64,000 bases of DNA from VRUE01 sp963698085. Its GTDB lineage: Bacteria > Actinomycetota > Thermoleophilia > Solirubrobacterales > 70-9. The notes under the pieces were generated by a model. It did not search any database. It was not told the DNA's origin and was given only the letters and a program-made list of their open reading frames with translations. Every line of letters starts with the position of its first letter. Position 1 is the first letter of the stretch. The position numbers and the translations under genes were made by a program. The DNA lies in the NCBI GenBank assembly GCA_963698085.1, contig OY969122.1, forward strand, positions 1,674,001 through 1,738,000, given 5' to 3'. This document shows, piece after piece, positions 15,180 through 22,935 of this stretch.

Positions 15180-15547
15180 TCCAGCAGGAGTCCAGGCTCA
15201 AGGTCGCCGACAACTCGGGCGCGCGGGAGATCCTCTGCATCCGGGTCAAGGGCGGCTCCCATCGCCGCTACGCCGGCGTCGGCGACGTGATCACGGCGAC
15301 GGTTAAACAGGCCAGCCCGCAGGGCGGCGTCCGCAAGGGCGAGGTCGTGCAGGCAGTGGTCGTGCGAACAAAGAAGCAGCTCGGCCGCTCCGACGGCACC
15401 TACATCTCCTTCGACGAAAACGCCGCCGTGCTGATCGATCCGGCCAGCAACAACCCCCGTGGCACCCGCATCTTCGGGCCGGTGGCTCGCGAGCTTCGCG
15501 AGCGCAACTTCATGAAAATCGTCTCGTTGGCACCGGAGGTGCTCTGA
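15176..15547 (+). CDS. rplN: 50S ribosomal protein L14
   Basis: A 123-residue protein on the subunit interface. It starts with GTG at 15176 overlapping the rpsQ TGA (GTGA) and reads IQQESRLKVADNSGAREILC; YISFDENAAVLIDPASNNPRG... and GPVARELRERNFMKIVSLAP complete the family pattern. Confidence 0.98.
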   Translation: MIQQESRLKVADNSGAREILCIRVKGGSHRRYAGVGDVITATVKQASPQGGVRKGEVVQAVVVRTKKQLGRSDGTYISFDENAAVLIDPASNNPRGTRIFGPVARELRERNFMKIVSLAPEVL

Positions 15548-15548
15548 G

Positions 15549-15890
15549 ATGGCCAAGCCGATGCGGGTCAAGACCGACGACATGGTCAAGGTGATCGGCG
15601 GCAAGGACTCCGGCAAGACCGGTCGCGTCCTGCGCACCGATCCGAAGCGCAGCTTCATCTACGTCGAGGGCTTGAGCATGGTCAAGCGGCACGAAAAACC
15701 GCGCCCCTCCCAAGACGTGAAAAAAGCCGGCCAACAGCTCGGCGGGATCGTCGAAAAGGAGGGGCCGATCCACGTATCCAACGTGATGCTGCTCGACCCC
15801 AAAGACAACAAGCCGACGCGGGTCGGCATGCGTCGCGACAAAGGCGGCAAGCGCGAGCGGTTCGCGAAGCGAAGCGGGGTGTCCATCTGA
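15549..15890 (+). CDS. rplX: 50S ribosomal protein L24
   Basis: A 113-residue assembly-initiator protein with a KOW motif: DDMVKVIGGKDSGKTGRVLR at about residues 10-30, then FIYVEGLSMVKRHEKP. The stop overlaps the rplE ATG (TGATG). Confidence 0.98.
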   Translation: MAKPMRVKTDDMVKVIGGKDSGKTGRVLRTDPKRSFIYVEGLSMVKRHEKPRPSQDVKKAGQQLGGIVEKEGPIHVSNVMLLDPKDNKPTRVGMRRDKGGKRERFAKRSGVSI

Positions 15891-16720
15891 TGGAGGCGGC
15901 AACCACCCCTCAGTCCCAGGCCGCGCCGCCGCCGCGCCTGCGCGAGCGCTACGAGCAAGAGGTCGTGCCGTCGCTGACCAAGAAATTCGGCTACACGAGC
16001 GCGATGCAGGTGCCGCGCCTGCAGAAGATTGTCCTCAACATGGGGGTCGGCGAGGCCAAGCAGAACGCGAAAATGCTCGAGGCTGCGCAGGAGCAGCTGG
16101 CGACGATCGCCGGCCAGCAGCCCAGCGTACGCCGGGCGCGCAAGTCGATCGCTTCCTTCAAGGTCCGTGAGGGAATGCCGGTAGGGCTCTCCGTCACCCT
16201 GCGCCGAGCGCGGATGTGGGAGTTCCTCGACCGCCTGACTTCGATCGCCGTGCCGCGTATCCGCGATTTCCGCGGCCTCAGCGCGCGTTCCTTCGATGGC
16301 CGCGGCAACTACTCGATGGGGGTCAAGGAGCAGCTGATCTTCCCGGAAATCGACTACGACTCGATCGACGAGGTGCGCGGGCTCGACGTCACGATCGCGA
16401 CCTCTGCCCAGACTGATGCCGAGGCGTTCGAGCTGCTGCTTGGGCTTGGCATGCCGTTTGCCAAAGAGGGTCGCCCAGGCGCCGCCGCCGAGGCTGAGGC
16501 CGAGGCGGAGGAGGAGCGACGCAAAGAGGAGGCTCGCCAGCGGGCCGAGGCCGAGCAGGCGGCGCTTGAGCAACTCAAAGAGGAGAACCCGGAGGCCTAT
16601 GAGAAGCCTCAGCCGGCGGGTCCTGTCGCCGAGGACGGCGAGTCGTCCTCGGCGCCACCCGCCGGAGACGCCGAATCAGGGGACGCCGAGAAGTCCGAAA
16701 AGGAGAGTTCAGATGGCTAA
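15890..16720 (+). CDS. rplE: 50S ribosomal protein L5 with acidic C-terminal extension
   Basis: A 276-residue product; L5 is normally about 180-190. It binds 5S rRNA and contacts P-site tRNA. The core spans residues 15-195 (QVPRLQKIVLNMGVGEAKQN; FRGLSARSFDGRGNYSMGVK; IFPEIDYDSID). After GMPFAKEG an extension of about 80 residues follows: a Glu/Ala/Arg helix-like stretch and then QPAGPVAEDGESSSAPPAGD. The tail contains one copy of the AGPV repeat shared with S17 and S5. rpsN overlaps its last eight bases. Confidence 0.96.
   Translation: MEAATTPQSQAAPPPRLRERYEQEVVPSLTKKFGYTSAMQVPRLQKIVLNMGVGEAKQNAKMLEAAQEQLATIAGQQPSVRRARKSIASFKVREGMPVGLSVTLRRARMWEFLDRLTSIAVPRIRDFRGLSARSFDGRGNYSMGVKEQLIFPEIDYDSIDEVRGLDVTIATSAQTDAEAFELLLGLGMPFAKEGRPGAAAEAEAEAEEERRKEEARQRAEAEQAALEQLKEENPEAYEKPQPAGPVAEDGESSSAPPAGDAESGDAEKSEKESSDG
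16607..16636 (+). repeat. AGPV-coding GC-rich repeat, copy in rplE
   Basis: cctcagccggcgggtcctgt followed by cgccgaggac encodes PQPAGPVAED. A further 18-base segment downstream (ggcgccacccgccggaga at 16651-16668) is identical to 18971-18988 in rpsE, so the similarity extends beyond the core. Confidence 0.72.
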
Positions 16721-16898
16721 GACTTCGATGAAGGTGAAGCAATCGCGCAAGCAGAAGTTCAAGTCGCGCGAGTACAACCGCTGTCGCCGCTGTGGGCGCC
16801 CACGCGGCTACTACCGCAAGTTCGGCCTCTGCCGGATCTGCCTGCGTGAGGCCGCCCACGAGGGCTACGTGCCGGGCATGACCAAGTCAAGCTGGTAA
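16713..16898 (+). CDS. rpsZ: 30S ribosomal protein S14 type Z
   Basis: A 61-residue zinc-binding S14 (C+ form). Two Cys pairs, CRRC (24-27) and CRIC (40-43), form the zinc site; RPRGYYRKFGLCRICLREAA is diagnostic. The ATG lies inside the end of rplE. Confidence 0.97.
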   Translation: MAKTSMKVKQSRKQKFKSREYNRCRRCGRPRGYYRKFGLCRICLREAAHEGYVPGMTKSSW

Positions 16899-16921
16899 GC
16901 GACCAGGACCAATAAGAACCA

Positions 16922-17317
16922 ATGCTTAACGACCCAATAGCCGACTACCTGACCCGGATCCGCAACGCGATCGGCTCCGGCCACGACGACGTGCAGATCC
17001 CCGCCTCCCGCCTGAAGGAGGAGATGTCCCGCATCCTCAAGGAGCAGGGATACATCCGCGACTTCCATCGTAAGCCGGCCAAAGTTGGCGAGGCGATCGA
17101 GATCCGGCTCAAGTACACCGAGGACCGTCGCCCGGTGATCATTGGGCTGGAGCGGGTCTCACGGCCAGGGCGGCGTCGCTACGTCGATCACAAGGAAGTG
17201 CCGCGCGTGCACGGCGGCAGCGGCACGGCGATCATCAGCACCTCGGTTGGCGTGATGACCGGCCACGAAGCGAAGCAGAAGGGCGTCGGCGGCGAGGTAG
17301 TCGCCTACGTTTGGTGA
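16922..17317 (+). CDS. rpsH: 30S ribosomal protein S8
   Basis: A 131-residue central-domain 16S rRNA-binding protein; in Escherichia coli it regulates the spc operon. It starts MLNDPIADYLTRIRNAIGSG and ends with the family pattern GTAIISTSVGVMTGHEAKQK and GGEVVAYVW. Confidence 0.98.
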   Translation: MLNDPIADYLTRIRNAIGSGHDDVQIPASRLKEEMSRILKEQGYIRDFHRKPAKVGEAIEIRLKYTEDRRPVIIGLERVSRPGRRRYVDHKEVPRVHGGSGTAIISTSVGVMTGHEAKQKGVGGEVVAYVW

Positions 17318-17333
17318 TCTGGAGCGTCCAGCC

Positions 17334-17867
17334 ATGAGTCGAATTGGAAGAAAGCCGATCCCCGTTCCCGAGTCCGTCACGGTCGAGCTCGCCCCTGGGC
17401 GGGTGGCGGTCAAGGGTCCGAAGGGTGAGCTGGAGCAAAGGCTCGCGGCCGAGATGACCGTGGAGCAGGAGAACGGCACGGTGACCGTGCAGCGGCCCAC
17501 CGATCGCGGTGAGCACCGCGCCCTGCACGGGCTGACCCGCAGCCTTATCGCGAACATGGTCGAGGGCGTCACCGACGGCTTCGAGAAGCGGTTGGAGATC
17601 CAGGGTGTCGGCTACCGGGCCCAGCTCAAGGGTAAGAGCCTCGAGCTGGCGCTCGGCTACTCGCACCCGGTCCCGGTCGAGCCTCCCGAGGGAATCGAGT
17701 TCGAGGTTCCGCAGCCGACCGAGATCATCGTGCGCGGGATCGACAAGCAACTGGTCGGCCAGGTCGCGGCGGACATCCGCAAGCGCCGCCCGCCAGAGCC
17801 CTACAAGGGCAAGGGAATCCGCTATCGCGACGAGCACGTGATGCGCAAGGTGGGCAAGCGCGCATGA
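17334..17867 (+). CDS. rplF: 50S ribosomal protein L6
   Basis: A 177-residue protein at the base of the stalk. It starts MSRIGRKPIPVPESVTVELA and has VEGVTDGFEKRLEIQGVGYR and the C-terminal signature PEPYKGKGIRYRDEHVMRKV. It overlaps rplR by four bases. Confidence 0.98.
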   Translation: MSRIGRKPIPVPESVTVELAPGRVAVKGPKGELEQRLAAEMTVEQENGTVTVQRPTDRGEHRALHGLTRSLIANMVEGVTDGFEKRLEIQGVGYRAQLKGKSLELALGYSHPVPVEPPEGIEFEVPQPTEIIVRGIDKQLVGQVAADIRKRRPPEPYKGKGIRYRDEHVMRKVGKRA

Positions 17868-18217
17868 CCGTCATGACCAAGCGCCAGCAGCGGCTGCGCC
17901 GCCGCCGCCGGGTCCGCGCCCGCATCGTCGGCAGCGCCGAGCGGCCGCGCCTCTCCGTCTATCGCTCCAACCGCGGGGTCTTTGCGCAGCTCGTTGACGA
18001 TGCCGCCGGCAAGACCCTTGCCGCGGTCAACTGGACCGAGCCGGAGCTGCGCAAGCTCGCGGCCAGCGAGCAGGCGAAGCGGGCGGGCGAGTTGCTCGCC
18101 GAGCGAGCCAAGTCCGCCGGCGTGGAGAGCTGTGTCTTCGATCGCGGCGGCTACAAGTTCCACGGTCGAGTGAAGGCGCTGGCCGAAGGCGCCCGCGAGG
18201 GAGGCTTGAAGTTCTGA
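17864..18217 (+). CDS. rplR: 50S ribosomal protein L18
   Basis: A 117-residue 5S rRNA-binding protein. The arginine-rich start KRQQRLRRRRRVRARIVGSA and SVYRSNRGVFAQLVDD and FDRGGYKFHGRVKALAEGAR fit the family. The start may be either ATG at 17864 or the one at 17873. Confidence 0.97.
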   Translation: MTVMTKRQQRLRRRRRVRARIVGSAERPRLSVYRSNRGVFAQLVDDAAGKTLAAVNWTEPELRKLAASEQAKRAGELLAERAKSAGVESCVFDRGGYKFHGRVKALAEGAREGGLKF

Positions 18218-18275
18218 TGGCCCGCCGCGCATCGTCCAGTCAGCTACGGTGTCCGGTCCGATGAAGGGCATGGAC

Positions 18276-19091
18276 ATGACCAACGTGGAGACCGTCTCCC
18301 CCCGGGGACTGGATCTTCAGGAGCGCGTGATCGAGATCAACCGCGTCGCCAAGGTGGTCAAGGGCGGCCGCCGCTTCTCCTTTACCGCGCTGGTTGCTGT
18401 CGGCGACGAAGAGGGCGTGGTTGGGATCGGCTACGGCAAGGCCCGCGAGGTCCCGTTGGCGATTCAGAAGGCGGTCGAGAACGCGCGCAAGAGCTTGATC
18501 CGCGTGCCTAAATACGGGCAGACGCTGACCCACAAAATCATCGGCCGCTACGGTGCTGGCCACGTTGTCTTGCGACCGGCTAGCCCCGGTACCGGCGTCA
18601 TCGCCGGCGGCGGCGTTCGCGCTGTGCTCGAGCTTGGTGGGGTGCGCGACGTGCTGACCAAGAGCATCGGCACGCAGAACCCGATCAACCTGGTCAAGGC
18701 GACTATGGACGGGTTGGTCCGGTTGCGGCGGCCTGAGGAGGTTGCGGAGTTGCGCGGGTTGACCGTTGCTCAGGTGCTGGGAGTTCAGAAGTCCAACGGG
18801 GCGACGACTGTTTCGGCCGAGGGTTCAGAGGCCGAGGGACAGGAGCCTCAGGCCGCGGGGCCTGTCACGGCAGGGGACGCGAGCGAGTCCTCGCCGGCGG
18901 GGCCTGTCACCGCAGGGGACCCACCTCCTCCTGCGGTAGCTAAAGCTTCCTCAGAGGAGGTCCCCCCTACGGCGCCACCCGCCGGAGAGGCCAATGCCGC
19001 GGCAGCTGAGGAGGCTCAGGCCGAGGAGGCGAAAGCCCCGGCCGCGGAGGAGACGCCAGCCGCAGAGGAGAAAGCTGAGGAGTCCTCGTGA
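18276..19091 (+). CDS. rpsE: 30S ribosomal protein S5 with long acidic C-terminal extension
   Basis: A 271-residue product; S5 is normally about 165-200. The core QERVIEINRVAKVVKGGRRF, GVVGIGYGKAREVPLAIQKA and GTGVIAGGGVRAVLELGGVR is followed after KSNGATTVS by about 100 residues rich in Ala, Glu, Pro and Ser with two AGPVTAGD repeats. The ATG at 18276 has aaggg seven bases upstream; GTG 18249 and ATGs at 18261 and 18270 are alternatives. Tail composition matches those of S17 and L5. Confidence 0.95.
   Translation: MTNVETVSPRGLDLQERVIEINRVAKVVKGGRRFSFTALVAVGDEEGVVGIGYGKAREVPLAIQKAVENARKSLIRVPKYGQTLTHKIIGRYGAGHVVLRPASPGTGVIAGGGVRAVLELGGVRDVLTKSIGTQNPINLVKATMDGLVRLRRPEEVAELRGLTVAQVLGVQKSNGATTVSAEGSEAEGQEPQAAGPVTAGDASESSPAGPVTAGDPPPPAVAKASSEEVPPTAPPAGEANAAAAEEAQAEEAKAPAAEETPAAEEKAEESS
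18846..18878 (+). repeat. AGPV-coding GC-rich repeat, first copy in rpsE
   Basis: cctcaggccgcggggcctgt followed by cacggcaggggac encodes PQAAGPVTAGD. It differs from the rpsQ copy at a few bases only. Confidence 0.75.
18894..18920 (+). repeat. AGPV-coding GC-rich repeat, second copy in rpsE
   Basis: ccggcggggcctgtcaccgc followed by aggggac encodes PAGPVTAGD, sixteen bases after the first copy. The tandem arrangement suggests local duplication. CCTG and CAGG flank a 6-base loop in both copies. Confidence 0.72.
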
Positions 19092-19267
19092 GCGCGGTGA
19101 AGATTCGACAGGTCAAGTCTGCGAACGGGACTAATCCGTCGCAGAAAGCTACGTTGGCGGCGTTGGGGCTTGGCTCGATCGGGAAGGCTGTTGAGCGGAA
19201 GGATTCGCCGCAGTTGCAGGGGCAGCTGCGGGTTGTCTCTCATCTGGTTGAGGTGAACGGTGGCTGA
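19088..19267 (+). CDS. rpmD: 50S ribosomal protein L30
   Basis: A 59-residue protein, GTG start overlapping the rpsE TGA (GTGA). It reads SAVKIRQVKSANGTNPSQKA and then LAALGLGSIGKAVERKDSPQ, with the final VVSHLVEV typical of L30. The codon use has more T- and G-ending codons than neighbours. Its end overlaps the rplO start by eight bases. Confidence 0.95.
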   Translation: MSAVKIRQVKSANGTNPSQKATLAALGLGSIGKAVERKDSPQLQGQLRVVSHLVEVNGG

Positions 19268-19787
19268 GAAAGCTGCGAAAGCCAAAGACGACGCTCCCAG
19301 TGAGCGTTCGCAGGAGATCGGGCTGCACAACCTGTCGCCGAAGCCCGGCTCGAAACGGCCGCGCCGTCGCGTCGGCCGCGGCGAGGGCAGCGGCCTGGGG
19401 AAGACCTCAGGGCGCGGGCACAAGGGCGCCGGAGCGCGCTCGGGCCGCAAGCGCAAGGCTGGCTACGAGGGCGGGCAGAACCCGATCCACATGCGGATGC
19501 GAAAGCTGCGCGGCCCGCACAAAAAGCAGTCGATGCCTTTCGAGAACTTCCGCACCTCGACCCAGCCGGTCAACGTCGGTGACCTCGAGGAGCGCTTCGA
19601 TGCCGGCGCCACCGTCAACGTCGACTCGCTCCGGGAAAAGGGCTTGGCGAAGCGCTCCGATCCGGTCAAGATCCTCGCCCGCGGTGAGATCTCGAAGAAG
19701 CTCGATGTCCACGCTCATGCCTTCAGCGCGGCTGCCAAGGAGAAGATCGAGGCAGCCGGCGGTTCCTGTCACACTCTGGAGCCGTAA
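19260..19787 (+). CDS. rplO: 50S ribosomal protein L15
   Basis: A 175-residue late-assembly protein. A 25-residue variable start precedes the family signature LHNLSPKPGSKRPRRRVGRG and GSGLGKTSGRGHKGAGARSG. ILARGEISKKLDVHAHAFSA is in the C-terminal domain. GTG start at 19260 inside the end of rpmD; stop overlaps the secY ATG. Confidence 0.97.
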   Translation: MAEKAAKAKDDAPSERSQEIGLHNLSPKPGSKRPRRRVGRGEGSGLGKTSGRGHKGAGARSGRKRKAGYEGGQNPIHMRMRKLRGPHKKQSMPFENFRTSTQPVNVGDLEERFDAGATVNVDSLREKGLAKRSDPVKILARGEISKKLDVHAHAFSAAAKEKIEAAGGSCHTLEP

Positions 19788-21058
19788 TGCTCAGGACTAT
19801 TGCGAACGCTTTCAGCGTCGCGGAAATCCGCAAGAAGCTTGCGTTTACCGCGGCGATGTTGCTGCTCTACCGGCTCGGCGCCTACATCCCCGCGCCCGGA
19901 GTCGACGTCGATGCGGTCAAGGAACTCTCACAGAACTTCGAAGGCAGCAACGTGCTGGGCTTTCTCAGCCTCTTCTCGGGCGGCGCGCTGGAGCGGCTTT
20001 CGCTGTTCGCGCTCGGGATCATGCCCTACATCACCGCCTCGATCATCCTGCAGCTGCTCACCGTCGTCGTTCCGTCGCTGGAGAAACTGCAGAAAGAGGG
20101 AGAGGTCGGGCAGCAGAAGATCACCCAGTACACGCGCTACCTGACCGTCGGGCTTGCCTTCGCCCAGGCCTGGGGCTTCGTCTTCCTCTTCCGCTCCTTC
20201 GGCAGCAAAGCGGGTGGCAACGTGATCGGCGATCTCACCGGGCCCAAAATCCTTCTGATCGTGATCTGCCTCACCGCCGGCTGCACCTTGCTGATGTGGC
20301 TGGGCGAGCTGATTACCCAGCGCGGCATCGGCAACGGCATCTCGCTGATGATCTTCGCTTCGATCGTCTCCGGCCTGCCCGGCGGAATCCAGGCCTGGTG
20401 GACCAATCCCGACCAGGTCTTCGTCGTGATGATGCCCTTCGTTGCCCTCGCCGTGATCGTCGCGATCGTCTTTGTCCAGGAGGGCCAGCGCCGCATTCCG
20501 GTGCAGTATGCGAAACGCGTCGTGGGGCGCAAAATGACCTCCGGCGGCTCCACCTACCTGCCTCTGCGGGTCAACATGGCCGGCGTCATCCCGGTCATCT
20601 TCGCCGCCTCGATCATGGCCTTTCCGCCGACGATCGGCCAGCTCCTCAACACCCCCGCGGCGCTCGACTTCGCCGCTTTCTTCAGCCCCAACGGCTGGGC
20701 CTACGTGGTCGGTGAGGTGTTCTTCATCATCGTCTTCACCTACTTCTATACGGCGGTCACTTTCAATCCGGTGGACCAGGCCGACAACCTGAAGAAATAC
20801 GGCGGTTTCATCCCGGGCGTGCGCCCTGGGCGCCCCACCGCCGAGTACCTCGACCGCATCCTCTCTCGCCTCACCTTCCCGGGTGCCCTCTATCTGGGCG
20901 CGGTGGCAGCGCTGCCGACGATCCTGATCAGCCAGACGTCGGCCAACTTCTTCTTCGGCGGGACCTCGATCCTGATCGTGATCGGAGTCGCGCTCGACAC
21001 CGTCAAGCAGCTCGAGGCGCAGTTGATGATGCGTAACTACGAGGGGTTCCTGAAATAG
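19787..21058 (+). CDS. secY: Protein translocase subunit SecY
   Basis: A 423-residue pore subunit of the SecYEG protein export channel with about ten membrane helices. IRKKLAFTAAMLLLYRLGAY, the SecY signature GIMPYITASIILQLLTVVVP and GGTSILIVIGVALDTVKQLE are present. It ends NYEGFLK. The gaggggttcctgaaatag at its end contains the likely ribosome site and start of adk. Confidence 0.98.
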   Translation: MLRTIANAFSVAEIRKKLAFTAAMLLLYRLGAYIPAPGVDVDAVKELSQNFEGSNVLGFLSLFSGGALERLSLFALGIMPYITASIILQLLTVVVPSLEKLQKEGEVGQQKITQYTRYLTVGLAFAQAWGFVFLFRSFGSKAGGNVIGDLTGPKILLIVICLTAGCTLLMWLGELITQRGIGNGISLMIFASIVSGLPGGIQAWWTNPDQVFVVMMPFVALAVIVAIVFVQEGQRRIPVQYAKRVVGRKMTSGGSTYLPLRVNMAGVIPVIFAASIMAFPPTIGQLLNTPAALDFAAFFSPNGWAYVVGEVFFIIVFTYFYTAVTFNPVDQADNLKKYGGFIPGVRPGRPTAEYLDRILSRLTFPGALYLGAVAALPTILISQTSANFFFGGTSILIVIGVALDTVKQLEAQLMMRNYEGFLK

Positions 21059-21732
21059 AGCTCAACCTCGTCCTTCTCGGTCCTCCCGGCAGCGGCAAGG
21101 GCACCCAGGGTGAGCGGCTGCAGGAAGACCTGCAACTGCCCTACTACGCGACTGGCGACATCCTGCGCGCGGCCGTGCGCGACGAAACTGAGCTGGGCAA
21201 GGCCGCCAAGCAGTACATGGACCGTGGCGACCTCGTCCCGGACGACGTCATCGTCGGCGCGATCGCCGAGCGGATCGACTCCCCCGAGGCGGCCGACGGC
21301 TTCATTCTCGACGGCTTCCCCCGCACCGTGCCCCAGGCCGAGGCGTTGGCGGCAAAGCTCGGTGAGCTCGACCGCGAGCTGACAGGCGTGCTGCTGATCG
21401 ACGCGGACGACGAGGAGGTGATGCGGAGGCTCGGCGGCCGTCGCACCTGCGTCGAGAACGGCCACGTCTTCCACGTCGAGTTCAACCCGCCCGAGAACGA
21501 GGGGGTCTGCGATGTCGACGGCAGTGAGCTGGTCGTCCGCGACGACGACAAGCCCGAGGTGATCCGCCACCGGCTCGAGACCTACCACGACAAGACCGAG
21601 CCGCTGATCGACTTCTACGACCACCAGAGCCTGCTCCGCCGCATCGACGGCGGCGCCTCCCCGGAGGCGGTAGCCGACGAGCTCCGCCGCGCCCTGGCGA
21701 CGCTGAAGCTGGAAGCCGACGAGGCAATCTAG
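21055..21732 (+). CDS. adk: Adenylate kinase, apparent ATA start codon
   Basis: A 225-residue enzyme for ATP + AMP = 2 ADP. The frame reads ELNLVLLGPPGSGKGTQGER right after the secY end, so the P-loop GPPGSGKGT (residues 9-17) is complete only if translation starts near 21055. No ATG, GTG, TTG or CTG lies between the in-frame TAA at 21034 and the P-loop; the candidate is ATA at 21055, overlapping the secY TAG, with gagggg eight bases upstream. A GTG at 21175 would remove the P-loop. FILDGFPRT is the AMP-site motif. The long LID has one Cys of each usual Cys pair (CVEN and CDVD). Confidence 0.95.
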   Translation: MELNLVLLGPPGSGKGTQGERLQEDLQLPYYATGDILRAAVRDETELGKAAKQYMDRGDLVPDDVIVGAIAERIDSPEAADGFILDGFPRTVPQAEALAAKLGELDRELTGVLLIDADDEEVMRRLGGRRTCVENGHVFHVEFNPPENEGVCDVDGSELVVRDDDKPEVIRHRLETYHDKTEPLIDFYDHQSLLRRIDGGASPEAVADELRRALATLKLEADEAI

Positions 21733-21762
21733 GCAGTTTGGGCAGGGGCTAGCTTGTACCGG

Positions 21763-22521
21763 ATGATCATCCGCAAGACCTCGGAGCAGGTCGAGGAGAT
21801 GGCTGCCTCCGGGGAGATCCTGGTCCGCTGTCTGCGCATGCTCGCGAGCAAGGCCCGCGCCGGCGTCACCACCAAGGATCTCGATGCCGCAGCGGAAAAG
21901 TTCATCCGCTCGCAGGGGGCGGAGCCGGCCTTCAAGGGCTACCGCGGCTTTCCGGGGTCGATCTGCACCTCGCCCAACTCGATGGTCGTCCACGGCATCC
22001 CGGGCCCCTATGCGCTGAAGCGGGGGGACGTGCTCTCGGTCGACGTCGGGGTGATCAAGGACGGCTGGGTCTCCGACGCGGCGATGACCGTGCCGATCGG
22101 CTCCGTCACCCCCGAGGCGCGCAAGCTGCTCGACGTGACCAAGGCCGCGCTATTTGCCGGCACGGAGCAGATGCAGCCCGGCAACCATCTCGGCGACATA
22201 TCGGCGGCGATTCAGCGCACGGTCGAGATCGAGGGGCTGGCGATCATCCGCACTTTGGTCGGGCATGGAATCGGGCGTGACATGCACGAGGACCCGCAGG
22301 TCCCCAACTTCGGCGAGCCCGGCAAGGGGCCGGAGCTGGAGGAGGGCATGGTGCTGGCGATCGAGCCGATGGTCAACGCGGGCAGCCCCCTGGTTCGAAT
22401 GGGCGACGACGGCTGGGCCGTTTACTCCCAAGACGGCTCCCTAGCTGCCCACTTCGAGTTCACGATCGCCGTCACAGCCGACGGCCCGCGCATCCTCACG
22501 CCCTGGCACGAGGACGACTGA
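21763..22521 (+). CDS. map: Methionine aminopeptidase, type I
   Basis: A 252-residue metalloprotease that removes the initiator methionine. It starts MIIRKTSEQVEEMAASGEIL (TTG at 21754 is an alternative with a better-placed gggg). The metal ligands appear as the two Asp in SVDVGVIKDGWVSDAAMT, His in GHGIGRDMHEDP, Glu in AIEPMV and Glu in HFEFTI. FGEPGKGPELEEGMV is typical. It follows adk after 30 bases. Confidence 0.97.
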   Translation: MIIRKTSEQVEEMAASGEILVRCLRMLASKARAGVTTKDLDAAAEKFIRSQGAEPAFKGYRGFPGSICTSPNSMVVHGIPGPYALKRGDVLSVDVGVIKDGWVSDAAMTVPIGSVTPEARKLLDVTKAALFAGTEQMQPGNHLGDISAAIQRTVEIEGLAIIRTLVGHGIGRDMHEDPQVPNFGEPGKGPELEEGMVLAIEPMVNAGSPLVRMGDDGWAVYSQDGSLAAHFEFTIAVTADGPRILTPWHEDD

Positions 22522-22560
22522 TCCCCTGATCAGGTAGTGGGGAGGCCGATGCGGCACCGC

Positions 22561-22662
22561 GGGAATTGATGTCGCACGCGCTTCGCGCTTAGCAACGAAG
22601 AAGGTGCGCGGCTCACGCCGCGCACCAGATTTCACCGCGCTTTGGCGCGGTGATCAATTCCC
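22561..22662. repeat. 102-bp branched palindrome (outer stem enclosing three hairpins)
   Basis: The outer arms gggaattgat (22561-22570) and atcaattccc (22653-22662) pair exactly. Inside are a weak CGCG/CGCG hairpin (22577-22587), a perfect 10-bp hairpin GGTGCGCGGC/GCCGCGCACC (22603-22626) and a perfect 8-bp hairpin CACCGCGC/GCGCGGTG (22633-22652) that abuts the outer arm. The layout is a cloverleaf-like junction. It lies between map and rpmJ, where infA sits in most relatives. Confidence 0.75.
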
Positions 22663-22817
22663 CCGAGAACCACCCCCGCCCCGACGCCCACCGAGCCCTC
22701 CTCCAAAGCGTCCCCCTGCTATCTTTCCCGGTCGGCCCTGAGGGCCGTTTGTTCGTGCCCGCTTGCCCGATTCATGGGGCGGGCGGGAATCCTGTAGTCG
22801 AGACAACCACCGGAGCG

Positions 22818-22931
22818 ATGAAGGTCCGAGCTTCCGTAAAGCCGATGTGCGAAAAGTGCAAGGTAATCCGCCGTAACGGTGCGGTCCTAGTGATCTGCCA
22901 AAACCCGCGTCACAAGCAGCGGCAGGGCTGA
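22818..22931 (+). CDS. rpmJ: 50S ribosomal protein L36
   Basis: A 37-residue zinc protein: MKVRASVKPMCEKCKVIRRN with Cys 11 and 14, then Cys 27 and His 32, the standard C-C-C-H site. The upstream frame is open but without family sequence. The 155 bases before it contain further GC-rich hairpins (ggccctgagggcc). Confidence 0.97.
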   Translation: MKVRASVKPMCEKCKVIRRNGAVLVICQNPRHKQRQG

Positions 22932-22935
22932 ACTC

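Noticed and set aside
14520..18920. A CRISPR array from the repeated AGPV segments
   Set aside because: The repeats are few, dispersed across separate ribosomal genes and translated; there are no regular spacers or cas genes.
19300..20715. A 471-codon open frame overlapping rplO and secY on the plus strand
   Set aside because: It is an Arg/Ser-rich shadow of the high-GC rplO and secY genes in another frame, with no family sequence.
21175..21732. A GTG start for adenylate kinase at 21175
   Set aside because: It would remove the P-loop and first helix, which are plainly encoded upstream in the same frame.
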